Positions 53,208-61,833 of a stretch of DNA of 64,000 nucleotides are shown here, piece by piece. The stretch's first letter is position 1. Every line of letters starts with the position of its first letter. Where the stretch lies: assembly GCF_001423615.1 (NCBI RefSeq), contig NZ_LMOU01000001.1, positions 1,543,590 through 1,607,589 of the forward strand, written 5' to 3'. The position numbers were made by a program, and so were the translations under genes. Origin of the DNA: Microbacterium sp. Leaf159 (GTDB taxonomy: Bacteria > Actinomycetota > Actinomycetes > Actinomycetales > Microbacteriaceae). A model generated the notes under the pieces. The model was given only the letters and a program-made list of their open reading frames with translations. It did not search any database and was not told the origin of the DNA.

Positions 53208-53765
53208 GTGAAACTTCTCGTCGCAGCCATGGCCTCCGAACTCTCAGCGTTCCCGGAGGAGCTCGAGGGATTCGACCAGCTCGTCACCGGCGAGGGCAAG
53301 ATGCAGGCGGTGTTCGCCCTCACCCGAGCGCTCGACGCCAAGGAGTACTCCGAAGTCGTGGTCGTCGGCACAGCCGGCGGCATCGACCCTGAACTCGAAG
53401 CGACCGCGCACGAGATCGGCAGCGCGCTGCAGCACGACGTGTTCGACCTCGACGGTGTCGCCGGCCAGCATGTGTCCTTGCCCGCGCGTGTCTCCACGGG
53501 CCGCGAGGGCGTGCTGATCGCGACCGGTGACAGCTTCGTCGGCGATGCCGGGATCACCGCCGTCATCCGGCCTTCCGGTGCCGGACTGGTCGACATGGAG
53601 ACCTACGCGTACATCTGGGTCGCGCAGCAGTTCGGGGTACCGATCCGCGCATTCCGTGCGATCTCGGACCGGGCCGAGGACGGCGCACTCGTCGACTTCC
53701 GCGAGGCGATCGCTCGCTGCAGCGTGCAGCTGCGCGACGTGATCCGTCGGGAGTACGGCGTCTGA
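53208..53765 (+). CDS. Nucleosidase of the MTA/SAH nucleosidase family
   Basis: A 185-residue phosphorylase/nucleosidase-fold protein, shorter than E. coli MTA/SAH nucleosidase (232). VVVVGTAGGIDPEL near residue 45, the ligand loop GLVDMETYAYIWVAQQFG near residue 125 and the catalytic Asp in FRAISDRAEDGA are visible. It probably hydrolyses methylthioadenosine or S-adenosylhomocysteine, but the shorter length leaves specificity open. The GTG start lies 6 bases after CAGGAT (53196-53201). Confidence 0.83.
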   Translation: MKLLVAAMASELSAFPEELEGFDQLVTGEGKMQAVFALTRALDAKEYSEVVVVGTAGGIDPELEATAHEIGSALQHDVFDLDGVAGQHVSLPARVSTGREGVLIATGDSFVGDAGITAVIRPSGAGLVDMETYAYIWVAQQFGVPIRAFRAISDRAEDGALVDFREAIARCSVQLRDVIRREYGV

Positions 53766-53829
53766 AGAACGTTCGCCGTCCGGCTCGCGCTGTCGGAAGG
53801 CGCACCGCGGCGAGGACACGGCGGGATTC

Positions 53830-56826
53830 TCAGCGCGCTTCGATGACGCTCGGTCCTTCTGGAGTCGCGCGCACTCGGAGCTGAGCAGGAATCTGCTCCT
53901 GCATCGCCTCCACATGACTGATCACGCCCACGGTGCGCCCGCCCTGCCTGAGCTCGTCGAGCGTGCGCATCGCGACGTCGAGCGTATCTCCGTCGAGAGA
54001 TCCGAATCCCTCATCGATGAACAGGGTGTCGAGACGGATGCCGCCGGCGCGCGCCGTGACGACCTCTGCGAGGCCGAGCGCGAGCGCGAGCGAGCTCAGG
54101 AACGTCTCTCCTCCTGACAGCGACTGCGCAGGGCGAGTCTGCCCGGTGAAAGCGTCGAACACGACGATTCCCAGGCCCGACGCTGCTCCGCGGGCGGCGA
54201 GTGCGTCGGAGTGGCGCAGTTGGTAGCGCCCCGTCGACATGTCTCCGAGACGGCGGTTGGCCGCATCGACGATCTCTTCGAGCTCGGCGGCCAGGACGAA
54301 CGTCTCGAGCGTCATCTTGCGAGTGTTCGCCCCTCGCCCCGCGATGGTGTCGGCGAGGCTGCGGAGCACCTCGTAGCCCGCGGCTTCGGTCGCGGTGCGC
54401 GCATGTTCCGCGGCTGCGGCCTCGATGATCGAGCCGAGCTGCTCGGCGACACCGGTCGCTCGCCCTGCCTCATCGACCGCCGCGGACCAGCGCTGCCGCG
54501 CGGTGTGCGACGCCAGCTCGGCGGGTCCGAGATCGATCGCCTCTTCCGGAAGGGTGCGGAGCTCGAGCGGCAGGAGGATCGCGCGCTCCTTCTCCTTCTG
54601 GACCGTGTGCTCCGTGACCCGGACCTCGAGCGCCGACTGCGCGGCTGTGGAGCGGAGCGCCCGCTCGACAGCGGCGACTCCGTCGAACTCGGAGGCCTCG
54701 AGCGCCGCATCCTGCTCGGCGCGCGCAGCTGTCGCGGCTTCTGCTTTGCGCGCTCGTTCCGCGGCCGCCTCGACCAGCACCACCGCGTCCCGGACCTCGG
54801 CGAGTGTCGCCGTGAGCCTGTCGGCCACGGTGTCGAAGGAGCCCCGCGCTTCGGCGACCGCCGTTCGCGTCTCCTCGATCCGCTGAGACACGAGCGCGTG
54901 CGCTTCTCGCGCCGCGGCCAGCGTTGCAGAATCGCGTTCGCGGTCGCCGTCGAGACGACGGATGCGTTCGATCAGAGCGTCGCGCTGCTGCTCGAGCGCG
55001 GTCAGTCGAACCGACGCCTCCGTGCTCTGCGCATGTGCGGTGGTCGCAGCGGTGAGTTCCGCGACGGCGTCGTCGACCTCTCGCCCATCTGCGCGGGTCG
55101 TCGCCGCGGCGAGTTCGGCGCGTCGTGAAGACGCTGCCTCCACGGCATCCCGCTCACGACTCGCGAGCGCATCGCGGGCGGCTTCGGCCTCGTCGACGTC
55201 GTCCGCTGAGACCGGGTCAGCGTGCACAGCGGGGGCCGGATGCTCGTGCGACCCGCACACCGGGCATGCATCGCCGTCGTTCAGCGAACCGGCCAGCTCG
55301 CCCGCGAAACCGTCGAGTCGCCGCTGCCTGAGCCGGGCCAGGGCGGTCTGTGCACCGGCGAGCGCCGTGCTCGCCTCCGCGAGAGCGCGGTCGGCATCGG
55401 CGAGGGCGGCCTCAAGACGGACGGCTTCGAGCGCCGCCGCATGCCTCGCCGCGGCAGCATCTCGTGCTGCGGCGAGGTCGTCTGCACGGTCGGCGAGCTG
55501 CCTGGCGGCGTCGCGCGCGATCGTGACGCTGTCGAGCCGGGCGGGGAGCTCGACGCGATCGGCCTCTGCCGCCTCGATGCGCGCTGCGGCCGCCACCACG
55601 GCGTCAGAAGCTTCGGCGAGCTCGGCATCGAGCGCCGGGGCTGTCCGTTCCAGCTCTGCCGCTCGCTGCCACGCGCCCGTCAGCCTGGTGCGCTCGGCGA
55701 CCCATTCCGCAAGGTCGTCCACGACGATGTCGCGTGCCTGCCAGGTCGTGCGTGCCTGCGCCTCGGCGTCGGTCGCCGCGTCGAGGGCCGACGCGGCGGC
55801 CGCCGCCGTGGCGATCGGAGCTCGCAGCAGCTCTGCGGCCCTGGCATGGTGCAGCTCCCTGCGCGCGTTCGCGATCAGGGGCTCTTCGGCCTCCAGACGA
55901 TCGAGCGCTGCTCTCGCCCGATCCCGCTCGATCTGAGCCCGTTGCTCGTCGCGCAGGGTCGCGAGCGCGGCATCTGCGGCATCGGACTGCTTCTCCGCCT
56001 CGACGCGCTCCGCTGCTCGTCGCTCGGCGCGGTAGTCGGCACGAGCCTTCGCCCGGCGCAGACCCTCGAGGCGTTCGTCTGTGGTCACCGCGAGCGGCTC
56101 TTCTTCAGCGGCGCTCGTCTCGTCTGTCTGGGCCTCGCCGTCGTGCCCGAGGTCGGCACTGTCGACCAGCCTCTGCGCATCGTCGAGGCGAGCGGACACC
56201 GTGGCGAGTCGCGCACCCAGCGACTGCTCTGCCGCCCTGCGTCGCTCGTCGAACCGCGCCTGCACGTCTTCGAAGCGCTCGGTGCCGAACAGCCGCCTCA
56301 ACAGAGCCTGTCGTTCTCTGCTGCCCGCAAGCAGGAACTCCGAGAATCGGTTCTGCGCGAGCAGGATGACCTGCAGGAACTGCTCGCGACTGAGCTGCAG
56401 GATCTCGTCGAGCTCGTACGCCGCCTCACGTTCCTTCGCGGCGAGACCGATCCATTCGCCGCCGACGATGGTGTCGAGCTGCACGGCCGCCGACTGTGTC
56501 GTCATGCCGCCGCCACGCTTCTTGGGACGCTCGTAGTCGGGTGACCGTCGCACGCGATATCGACCGGCAGGCGTGCTGAACTCGACCACGACCTCGGTGA
56601 CGTCGTCGGGCTCGCAATGATCACTGCGCAATCGCTTCTCGCCGCCCTCGTACCGCGGAACCCCGCCGTAGAGGCCGAAGCAGACGGCGTCGAGGATGCT
56701 CGACTTGCCCGCACCCGTGCGCCCGGCGATCAGGAAGATCCCGTCGTCGGCGAACGCGTCGAAGTCGACGGTCTGCCGCTCGCGGAACGGGCCGAATCCT
56801 TCGACCTCCAGTCGGTGCAGCTGCAT
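53830..56826 (-). CDS. sbcC: Exonuclease SbcCD subunit C (Rad50-like)
   Basis: The 998-residue ATPase of the SbcCD (Mre11-Rad50-like) complex that opens DNA hairpins and protein-blocked ends. Walker A AGRTGAGKSS is at residues 34-43, long Ala/Glu/Arg-rich coiled coils flank the zinc hook CPVCGSHEHP (Cys521, Cys524), and the C-terminal lobe has signature QSLSGGETFLSSLALALGLA and Walker B LFIDEGFGSLD. It follows sbcD by 72 bases, and AAGAAGG precedes the ATG. Confidence 0.93.
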   Translation of the reverse strand: MQLHRLEVEGFGPFRERQTVDFDAFADDGIFLIAGRTGAGKSSILDAVCFGLYGGVPRYEGGEKRLRSDHCEPDDVTEVVVEFSTPAGRYRVRRSPDYERPKKRGGGMTTQSAAVQLDTIVGGEWIGLAAKEREAAYELDEILQLSREQFLQVILLAQNRFSEFLLAGSRERQALLRRLFGTERFEDVQARFDERRRAAEQSLGARLATVSARLDDAQRLVDSADLGHDGEAQTDETSAAEEEPLAVTTDERLEGLRRAKARADYRAERRAAERVEAEKQSDAADAALATLRDEQRAQIERDRARAALDRLEAEEPLIANARRELHHARAAELLRAPIATAAAAASALDAATDAEAQARTTWQARDIVVDDLAEWVAERTRLTGAWQRAAELERTAPALDAELAEASDAVVAAAARIEAAEADRVELPARLDSVTIARDAARQLADRADDLAAARDAAAARHAAALEAVRLEAALADADRALAEASTALAGAQTALARLRQRRLDGFAGELAGSLNDGDACPVCGSHEHPAPAVHADPVSADDVDEAEAARDALASRERDAVEAASSRRAELAAATTRADGREVDDAVAELTAATTAHAQSTEASVRLTALEQQRDALIERIRRLDGDRERDSATLAAAREAHALVSQRIEETRTAVAEARGSFDTVADRLTATLAEVRDAVVLVEAAAERARKAEAATAARAEQDAALEASEFDGVAAVERALRSTAAQSALEVRVTEHTVQKEKERAILLPLELRTLPEEAIDLGPAELASHTARQRWSAAVDEAGRATGVAEQLGSIIEAAAAEHARTATEAAGYEVLRSLADTIAGRGANTRKMTLETFVLAAELEEIVDAANRRLGDMSTGRYQLRHSDALAARGAASGLGIVVFDAFTGQTRPAQSLSGGETFLSSLALALGLAEVVTARAGGIRLDTLFIDEGFGSLDGDTLDVAMRTLDELRQGGRTVGVISHVEAMQEQIPAQLRVRATPEGPSVIEAR

Positions 56827-56898
56827 CAGAGCACCTTCTTCACTGTCGGAGCATGATCGCGGTCACGCGTCACCGGGCTGGGTCGAGTCGTCACCGGA

Positions 56899-58053
56899 CT
56901 AGATGAGCGCTTCGGCGCGGACGCGGTCGTCGAGGACCTCGCGGATCAGCTCGCCCTCACGCTCCGTCGCGCCGTGGCCCGAGCGCACGTGCTCGAGGAA
57001 GGCCTCGATGCGCTCGGGGTCGGTGACGGCACCGCGCAGTCTCTCGACGTAGGAGCGCTCGACCGCCTCGGACGTCTCGGAGGGCTGGTGCTGCACCATC
57101 GCGCAGTGCGGGTACCGCTCGCGAAGCCTGCGCATCGGCTCGGTCTGGGCGAGCGCGTCGGTGTACACCGCGCACACCCAATCGTCGGCGTGCGCCGAGA
57201 CGTTCTCGGGCGACAGGATCTCGTCGAGCGTGCCGGTCAGGGTGACGAGGCGGCGCGGCACGGGCAGATCGAGCCAGTCGACCGACGCGAGGCCTGCCGC
57301 ATCGAGCTCGACCAGCCACGACCCTCGAGGCTTGTTCTGCTCGCCGAAGCTGTAGTGCAGCGGAGCGCCCGAGTAGCGCACGCGCTCGCTGATCTGCTGG
57401 CGACCGTGGATGTGACCGAGGGCGACGTAGTCGGGGCCGTCGAACACGGCCAGCGGCACGACGTCGAGGCCGCCCTGGCGCACCTCGCGCTCGAGGCCGA
57501 TCGTGGCGTCGACGCCGGCGGAGAAGCAGTGGGCGATCGCGACCGACCGACCGGGGTGCTCGGCCATGCCTGCGCGGACCAGATCCATCGCGTGAGCAAG
57601 GGTCTGCGCCTGCGTGCGCAGGTCGACCCCGCTCCAGTGCTGACGGACGATCGCCGGTTCGAGGTACGGGATGCCGTAGAACCGCACCGGACCATCCGCA
57701 TCGGTCAGGGTCACCGGGGTGCCGATCGCGAGAGGATCGGTCAGCACGTGGATTCCGTCGCGCAGCAGACGTGCCTGGAATCCGAGGCGAGCGGCGGAGT
57801 CGTGGTTGCCGCTCGTGACGATCACCCGTGCGCCCGTCTCGTGCAGCGCCACCAGTGCGTCGCCGAGCAGTGTGTATGCCGCGCCCGCCGGTGTCGCCGA
57901 GTCGAAGACGTCACCCGCGACGATCACGACATCGACCGCGTTCTCCCGCACCTGCTCCGTGAGCGCCTCGAGCACCTCGGCCAGCGCATCCATGGTCGAG
58001 TTGCCATGGAAGGTGCGGCCGATGTGCCAGTCGGAGGTGTGCAGGATTCGCAT
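56899..58053 (-). CDS. sbcD: Exonuclease SbcCD subunit D (Mre11-like)
   Basis: The 384-residue metallophosphatase nuclease of SbcCD. Metal-binding motifs in order: SDWHIGRT near residue 8, VIVAGDVFDSATP near 45, VTSGNHDSAARL near 80, AHCFSAG near 175 and ALGHIHGRQ near 215. ATG 58053 is 6 bases after TACCGT (58065-58060, minus strand) and no Shine-Dalgarno is visible, so the sbcDC message is probably leaderless; a GTG two codons upstream is the alternative. Confidence 0.93.
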   Translation of the reverse strand: MRILHTSDWHIGRTFHGNSTMDALAEVLEALTEQVRENAVDVVIVAGDVFDSATPAGAAYTLLGDALVALHETGARVIVTSGNHDSAARLGFQARLLRDGIHVLTDPLAIGTPVTLTDADGPVRFYGIPYLEPAIVRQHWSGVDLRTQAQTLAHAMDLVRAGMAEHPGRSVAIAHCFSAGVDATIGLEREVRQGGLDVVPLAVFDGPDYVALGHIHGRQQISERVRYSGAPLHYSFGEQNKPRGSWLVELDAAGLASVDWLDLPVPRRLVTLTGTLDEILSPENVSAHADDWVCAVYTDALAQTEPMRRLRERYPHCAMVQHQPSETSEAVERSYVERLRGAVTDPERIEAFLEHVRSGHGATEREGELIREVLDDRVRAEALI

Positions 58054-58106
58054 ACTCACACGGTACGAAGCGCCACCGACATTCGGTCCGAGGCGTGCCG
58101 CAGCGA

Positions 58107-58148
58107 CCGTTCCTGGCCGTCGATCTCGTCGGATCCGACCAGGAACGG
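58107..58148 (-). terminator. Hairpin downstream of the MFS exporter gene
   Basis: Arms CCGTTCCTGG (58107-58116) and CCAGGAACGG (58139-58148) form a perfect 10-bp stem around a 22-base loop that itself contains TCGGATCCGA. It lies 14 bases past the MFS stop codon and upstream of the sbcD promoter. Confidence 0.55.
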
Positions 58149-58162
58149 AGGCTGCGTGCGCG

Positions 58163-59608
58163 TCAGTGAGCGCCGACCGCGATTCCCGGGTGCGCCGGCA
58201 TCAGCTCGTCCTTCGTGCCGCGGACCATCACGGCGGCGATCACGGCGGCTGCGACCATGAGGATCGACGCGACGATGAAGATCCAGCCGTATGCGTCGGT
58301 GAGCTGCCAGAGCGAGAGCTCCGCCTGTGCGTGGCCGCCGACGGATGCCGCATACACCGCGGTGAACACCGACAGGCCGATCGATCCGCCGATCTGCATC
58401 GCGGAGTTGGCGACGGCCGATGCGACGCCCGCATCGTGCGGTGCGACTCCGGTGAGCGCGAGGTTCTGCAGCGGGATGAACACGAAGCCCATACCGACAC
58501 CGAGGAGCACGAGTGCCGGAGCGATCTGGACGATGTACGCCCCGTCGGGGGTGATTCCCGACAGCAGGAACAGACCGGCCGCGGCGATCAGCGGTCCCAC
58601 GATCAGCATCGGACGCGGGCCGATCACGGTGAGGAGCTTCGTCGCGATGGGAGCGATGACCATCGTGGCGATCGGGAGCGGAAGGGTCGCTGCACCCGCC
58701 GGGAGCGCGCCCATGCCGAGCACGAACTGGAGGTGGAAGGTCAGGTAGAGCGTCGCGCCGATCATGATCGCTCCGGCGACTCCCTGGATCAGGAACGCAC
58801 CGCCGCGCACGCGGTCCGCCACCACACGCAGCGGCAGCAGCGGCTGCGCGACCCGACTCTCGACCCACACGAACACGCCGAGCAGCACCACACCGAGCGC
58901 GAGGAACGTGATCGTCAGAGGGTCGCCCCAGCCGTTCTCCGCGAGGCTGAACCCGTAGACGAGAGCTCCGAGTCCCAGGGTCACGGTGACCGCGCCCCAG
59001 ACGTCGTAGCGGTTGTCGCCCTCGGCGCGGCTCTCGGTGAGGAAGAGCGCGCCGCCGACGAGGCCGACGGCGACGAAGAAGAGGTTGACCAGCAGGCACC
59101 AGCGCCAGTCCGTGAACTCGGTGAGGAACCCGCCCAGCAGCAGTCCGATCGCTGCGCCCGTTCCCGCGACCGTTCCGAAGACCGCGAACGCGGTGTTGCG
59201 CTCCCGTCCGGACGGGAAGGTCACGGTCAGCAGAGCGAGCGCCGCCGGGGCCAGGAGCGCGGCGAAGACGCCCTGCAGACCACGCGCGAGGATGAGCTCC
59301 CATCCCTGCTGGGCGAGACCGCCGAAGAGGGATGCCGCACCGAACCCGACCATGCCGATCATGAACGTGCGTTTGCGACCGAGGTAGTCGGCGATGCGAC
59401 CACCGAGCAGCAGCAGTGCGCCGAAGGCGAGGGCGTAGGCGGTGACGACCCACTGCCGCTGGCCGTCGCTGAGGCCGAGAGCGGCCTGGGCTCGCGGGAG
59501 GGCGATGCTGACGATGGTGCCGTCGAGCACGACGATCAGCTGCGTGAGAGAGATGACGGCGAGCGCCCACCATTTGGTCTGGGGGCGGGCGCGCAAGGAC
59601 GATGACAT
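58163..59608 (-). CDS. MFS multidrug exporter, DHA2 (EmrB/QacA) type
   Basis: A 481-residue proton-driven exporter with 14 predicted helices. Helix 1 carries the DHA2 motif LIVVLDGTIVSIALP near residue 22; motif A is GGRIADYLGRKRTF near residue 67 and motif C is in GTVAGTGAAIGLLLGGFL near residue 145. Substrates of such pumps are drugs and dyes. ATG 59608 has GGAGG upstream, but that site is inside a perfect hairpin, so translation is probably controlled; an in-frame ATG at 59716 would bypass this and is less likely. Confidence 0.9.
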   Translation of the reverse strand: MSSSLRARPQTKWWALAVISLTQLIVVLDGTIVSIALPRAQAALGLSDGQRQWVVTAYALAFGALLLLGGRIADYLGRKRTFMIGMVGFGAASLFGGLAQQGWELILARGLQGVFAALLAPAALALLTVTFPSGRERNTAFAVFGTVAGTGAAIGLLLGGFLTEFTDWRWCLLVNLFFVAVGLVGGALFLTESRAEGDNRYDVWGAVTVTLGLGALVYGFSLAENGWGDPLTITFLALGVVLLGVFVWVESRVAQPLLPLRVVADRVRGGAFLIQGVAGAIMIGATLYLTFHLQFVLGMGALPAGAATLPLPIATMVIAPIATKLLTVIGPRPMLIVGPLIAAAGLFLLSGITPDGAYIVQIAPALVLLGVGMGFVFIPLQNLALTGVAPHDAGVASAVANSAMQIGGSIGLSVFTAVYAASVGGHAQAELSLWQLTDAYGWIFIVASILMVAAAVIAAVMVRGTKDELMPAHPGIAVGAH

Positions 59609-59937
59609 GGAAGAACCTCCGGTGTCGGGGACGATGCCGGAGGTTTCGAGCCTCGGACCAGCACGCTGCGAGCGCCTGACCACCTCAGCCGACGGGGCTG
59701 AGCAGAAGATCCACATTACCCGAGGTGAGACTCTGCGAGTGCGAGCGGAAGGTCCCCTGACCCACCCTCGTCACGAAGATCGGCACGTGGTGATGCGACA
59801 TGCGCGATGCGCGGTCACATGTGCGGGGTGCGGGGCTGCGCGATGCGAATCTGGGCTGCCCTCCGCCCGACATGTGCCGGAATTGCCCCTCCGGCTGGGG
59901 TTGTGCCCGCCTCGTCGTGACTACCGACTTCCGCTCG
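59609..59937 (-). promoter_or_regulatory. Long leader/intergenic region of the MFS exporter
   Basis: No convincing gene in these 329 bases. TAATGT near 59718 (minus strand) is a possible -10 box, leaving a leader of about 100 bases. The leader has one stem CTCAGCC/GGCTGAG (59684-59690 and 59696-59702) and then the ribosome-site hairpin at 59614-59645. Further upstream TGCGCGATGCG occurs twice (59801-59811 and 59837-59847). Confidence 0.45.
59614..59645 (-). promoter_or_regulatory. Hairpin masking the MFS Shine-Dalgarno
   Basis: On the minus strand AACCTCCGG (59645-59637) pairs perfectly with CCGGAGGTT (59622-59614) over a 14-base loop. The GGAGG ribosome-binding site (59620-59616) is fully within the right arm, five bases before the ATG region. 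This is the classic layout of a translational attenuator for drug pumps. Confidence 0.65.
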
Positions 59938-60405
59938 CTACTCCTTCAGGTCATGCAGCCAATTCGCCTGCTGGATCCGATTGTCGAGTTCGCGCAGCTC
60001 CTGCGCTACCGCGTCCGCGCGCGAGCGCAGCTCGGCGACGGGGAGCGCGGAGATCTGGCGCAGCTCCGATCGCATCTGCCGGAGGAACTGGTCGTTCGCC
60101 CCGGATGCCGCGGCGGCAGCATCCGCCAGCAGCGAGTGCTGCAGACGGAGCACGTCCCGGGCGGCGAGCGCGTCCGTCATCGTTCCGTCCGCGCCCAGGT
60201 CGAGCCGGGAGTTGGTCGCATTGATGCGCCTGATCAGGTCTCGGAGCTGCGCCAGGGCGGCATCCGCCTCGACGAGCAGAGCCGATGCGTCTTCTGCCGG
60301 CTCCTCCCCTTCCTGATACCTGGCATTCGCGGTGATGCGCGCGCGCAGTTGCTCGATGCGACGCTGCAGATCGGCTCGGGCGGTGAGTGCCTCTGCGAGT
60401 TTCAT
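59938..60405 (-). CDS. DIP1984-family protein
   Basis: A 155-residue helical protein of the DIP1984 type: MKLAEALTARADLQRRIEQL at the N-terminus, LRDLIRRINATNSRLDLG in the middle and RSELRQISALPVAELRSRAD then RIQQANWLHDL near the end. Members form coiled-coil bundles and have no known function. AGGATGAAGG precedes ATG 60405; an in-frame extension upstream overlaps other genes. Confidence 0.87.
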   Translation of the reverse strand: MKLAEALTARADLQRRIEQLRARITANARYQEGEEPAEDASALLVEADAALAQLRDLIRRINATNSRLDLGADGTMTDALAARDVLRLQHSLLADAAAAASGANDQFLRQMRSELRQISALPVAELRSRADAVAQELRELDNRIQQANWLHDLKE

Positions 60406-60457
60406 GCCTTCATCCTGGCAGGACACCGCGTGTAACAGAGCGTCACACGGGCGGAGG

Positions 60458-60766
60458 TCAGCGAGAACGCAGCAGGGGGGCGTGCTCGGGGTGTGCGGAG
60501 AACCAGTCGGAGACGTACCAGCACACGGCGTCGACCTGGCGGTCGCCTCGCGATTCGATGTCGGCGACGGCCCCTTCGACGACCGTGCCCGCATAGCCCT
60601 TTCCGCGGAAAGTCGGGATCGTGAACGCTCTCGTCAGGGCGATCGTGTGTCCGTCGTCTCGGTAGTCGAGGACGCTCACGAGCTGCCCGTCGCGCATCAG
60701 CGTGTACCGCGATGCATCCTTCTCGTCGGTGAGGATGAAGCCGGAGGCGAGGGTCGAGGTGGTCAC
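60458..60766 (-). CDS. Small GNAT-type (YjdJ/NATD1-like) acetyltransferase
   Basis: A 102-residue compact GNAT protein: RYTLMRDGQLVSVLDYR near residue 20, ALTRAFTIPTFRGKGYAGTV as acetyl-CoA loop near residue 50, and DAVCWYVSDWFSAHPEHAPL at the end. These mini-GNATs are widespread and of unknown substrate. The GTG start at 60766 lies 7 bases after TAACGT (60779-60774, minus strand). Divergent from the cysteine-rich leader ORF. Confidence 0.83.
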   Translation of the reverse strand: MTTSTLASGFILTDEKDASRYTLMRDGQLVSVLDYRDDGHTIALTRAFTIPTFRGKGYAGTVVEGAVADIESRGDRQVDAVCWYVSDWFSAHPEHAPLLRSR

Positions 60767-60806
60767 CCGGACCACGTTACGCCCGACTCCCCCACCGACG
60801 GCCGTT

Positions 60807-60842
60807 TTGACACGCACGGACTTCTTCCGACATAATCCCCCC
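60807..60842 (+). promoter_or_regulatory. Near-consensus sigma-70 promoter for a leaderless short ORF
   Basis: TTGACA (60807-60812) and CATAAT (60831-60836) are 18 bases apart, the best promoter match in the window. Six C residues separate CATAAT from the ATG at 60843, so transcription should begin at the ATG itself. Confidence 0.82.
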
Positions 60843-60944
60843 ATGACTACCAACGCAAGCCCTTTGTCCGCCCAGGAGGCGAACAGGACTGCCGGGATGA
60901 TGATGCCCGGTCGCGTTGGCATGTGTTGCCGAATGTGTCGCTGA
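60843..60944 (+). CDS. Leaderless 33-residue leader peptide with a cysteine-rich end
   Basis: The ORF reads MTTNASPLSAQEANRTAGMM, then MPGRVGMCCRMCR and a TGA. It has no ribosome-binding site and begins exactly where the strong promoter predicts the transcript start. Three of the last six residues are cysteine. In mycobacteria, leaderless polycysteine short ORFs act as cysteine-responsive attenuators of the genes behind them. The next gene, 153 bases on, encodes a winged-helix regulator rather than a known sulfur enzyme, so the regulated process is open. Confidence 0.75.
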   Translation: MTTNASPLSAQEANRTAGMMMPGRVGMCCRMCR

Positions 60945-61097
60945 ACGAACAGCCACTCCGTCTGACCTGACTTCTCGCGATCTGCGAGGTACTGGTCTTC
61001 GAGCATCCACCCTTTGCTCGCTCTTCCGGCTCGCCCGGTCATTCATGCAACGCATCAGAGCCCGTCTCCCGGCTCACGTCCTGAGGACTTCATCATC
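60945..61097 (+). promoter_or_regulatory. Structured leader between the short ORF and the winged-helix gene
   Basis: No further gene. Several 5-bp stems are visible, e.g. CTCGC-GATCT-GCGAG, CGAGC...GCTCG and GAGCC...GGCTC, which could form alternative structures depending on ribosome position on the short ORF. GAGGA lies 11 bases before the downstream ATG. Structures are weak by eye. Confidence 0.35.
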
Positions 61098-61799
61098 ATG
61101 TCGAACATCGCACTTCTCGAGCGTCCCGCCGTCTCCGCCGCCGTCCGCACCGCACCGGCGCCCACGACCGCACCGCTCGACGCAGACCTTCCCGCCGTCC
61201 GCTCGCCCCGCGGCTTCGCCCTCTACGTCGGTCTCGACGAGATCAAGGCGGCCGAAGCAGGGGTCAGCCTCCCGCTTCTCGTCGATGCCCTGCGTCGCAC
61301 CCTCGCCGAGCTGGCGCCCGGCGCCGAGACGCACGCCACCGTCGCTCTCGCCCCGCACGGATCGGGTGGTCGCGACCTCGACGTCGTCCGCCTCGCACTG
61401 CACGAGCCCGGCGCGATCGCTCGCACCAAGGCCGCGGCCGAGGAGGAGACCACCGACGAGGAGGGCGGCGTCGTCGTCGACATCTCGCGCAAGCGGGTCC
61501 TGATCGACGGTGAATCCGCTGCCTTCACCTACAAGGAGTTCGAGCTCCTGCAGTACCTCGTCCTCCGCGAGGGACGCACGATCGAGCGGAGTGAGCTCGT
61601 CTCCGCACTGTGGCAGGCACAGGACGACGAGACCCCGGGCGAGCGCACCATCGACGTGCACGTACGGCGACTGCGCGCCAAGCTCGGCCGCTACGAGGAC
61701 ATCGTCCGCACCGTGCGCGGAATCGGCTACCGATTCGACCGTCATGCCGACGTCGTCATCCGCTACGGCCACGGAACCCCCTCGCCCGACCGCTTCTGA
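61098..61799 (+). CDS. Winged-helix (OmpR-type) DNA-binding protein
   Basis: A 233-residue protein. The C-terminal 100 residues are an OmpR/PhoB-type winged helix: KEFELLQYLVLREGRTIERS, RTIDVHVRRLRAKLGRYEDI and VRGIGYRF near residue 210. The N-terminus lacks a receiver domain; it has an Ala/Pro-rich lead and a conserved-looking small domain (RGFALYVGLDEIKAAEAGVS). A family known across actinobacteria, function unknown to me. Its message carries the cysteine-rich leader ORF, hinting at control by cysteine or charged tRNA-Cys. Confidence 0.82.
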   Translation: MSNIALLERPAVSAAVRTAPAPTTAPLDADLPAVRSPRGFALYVGLDEIKAAEAGVSLPLLVDALRRTLAELAPGAETHATVALAPHGSGGRDLDVVRLALHEPGAIARTKAAAEEETTDEEGGVVVDISRKRVLIDGESAAFTYKEFELLQYLVLREGRTIERSELVSALWQAQDDETPGERTIDVHVRRLRAKLGRYEDIVRTVRGIGYRFDRHADVVIRYGHGTPSPDRF

Positions 61800-61833
61800 C
61801 CCCGGTGTCAGGCCCGCCACGTATGGTGGGCGC

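Noticed and set aside
59601..59665. Possible tRNA 3' half (GGAGG-TTTCGAG-CCTC then GGACCA)
   Set aside because: The T-loop does not match TTCRA spacing, no anticodon or D arm can be placed upstream, and the stretch is better explained by the MFS leader hairpin.
59609..59716. N-terminal extension of the MFS exporter from an ATG at 59716
   Set aside because: The extension lacks hydrophobic or family-like sequence, while ATG 59608 has a good Shine-Dalgarno and gives the usual DHA2 N-terminus. I kept it only as an alternative.
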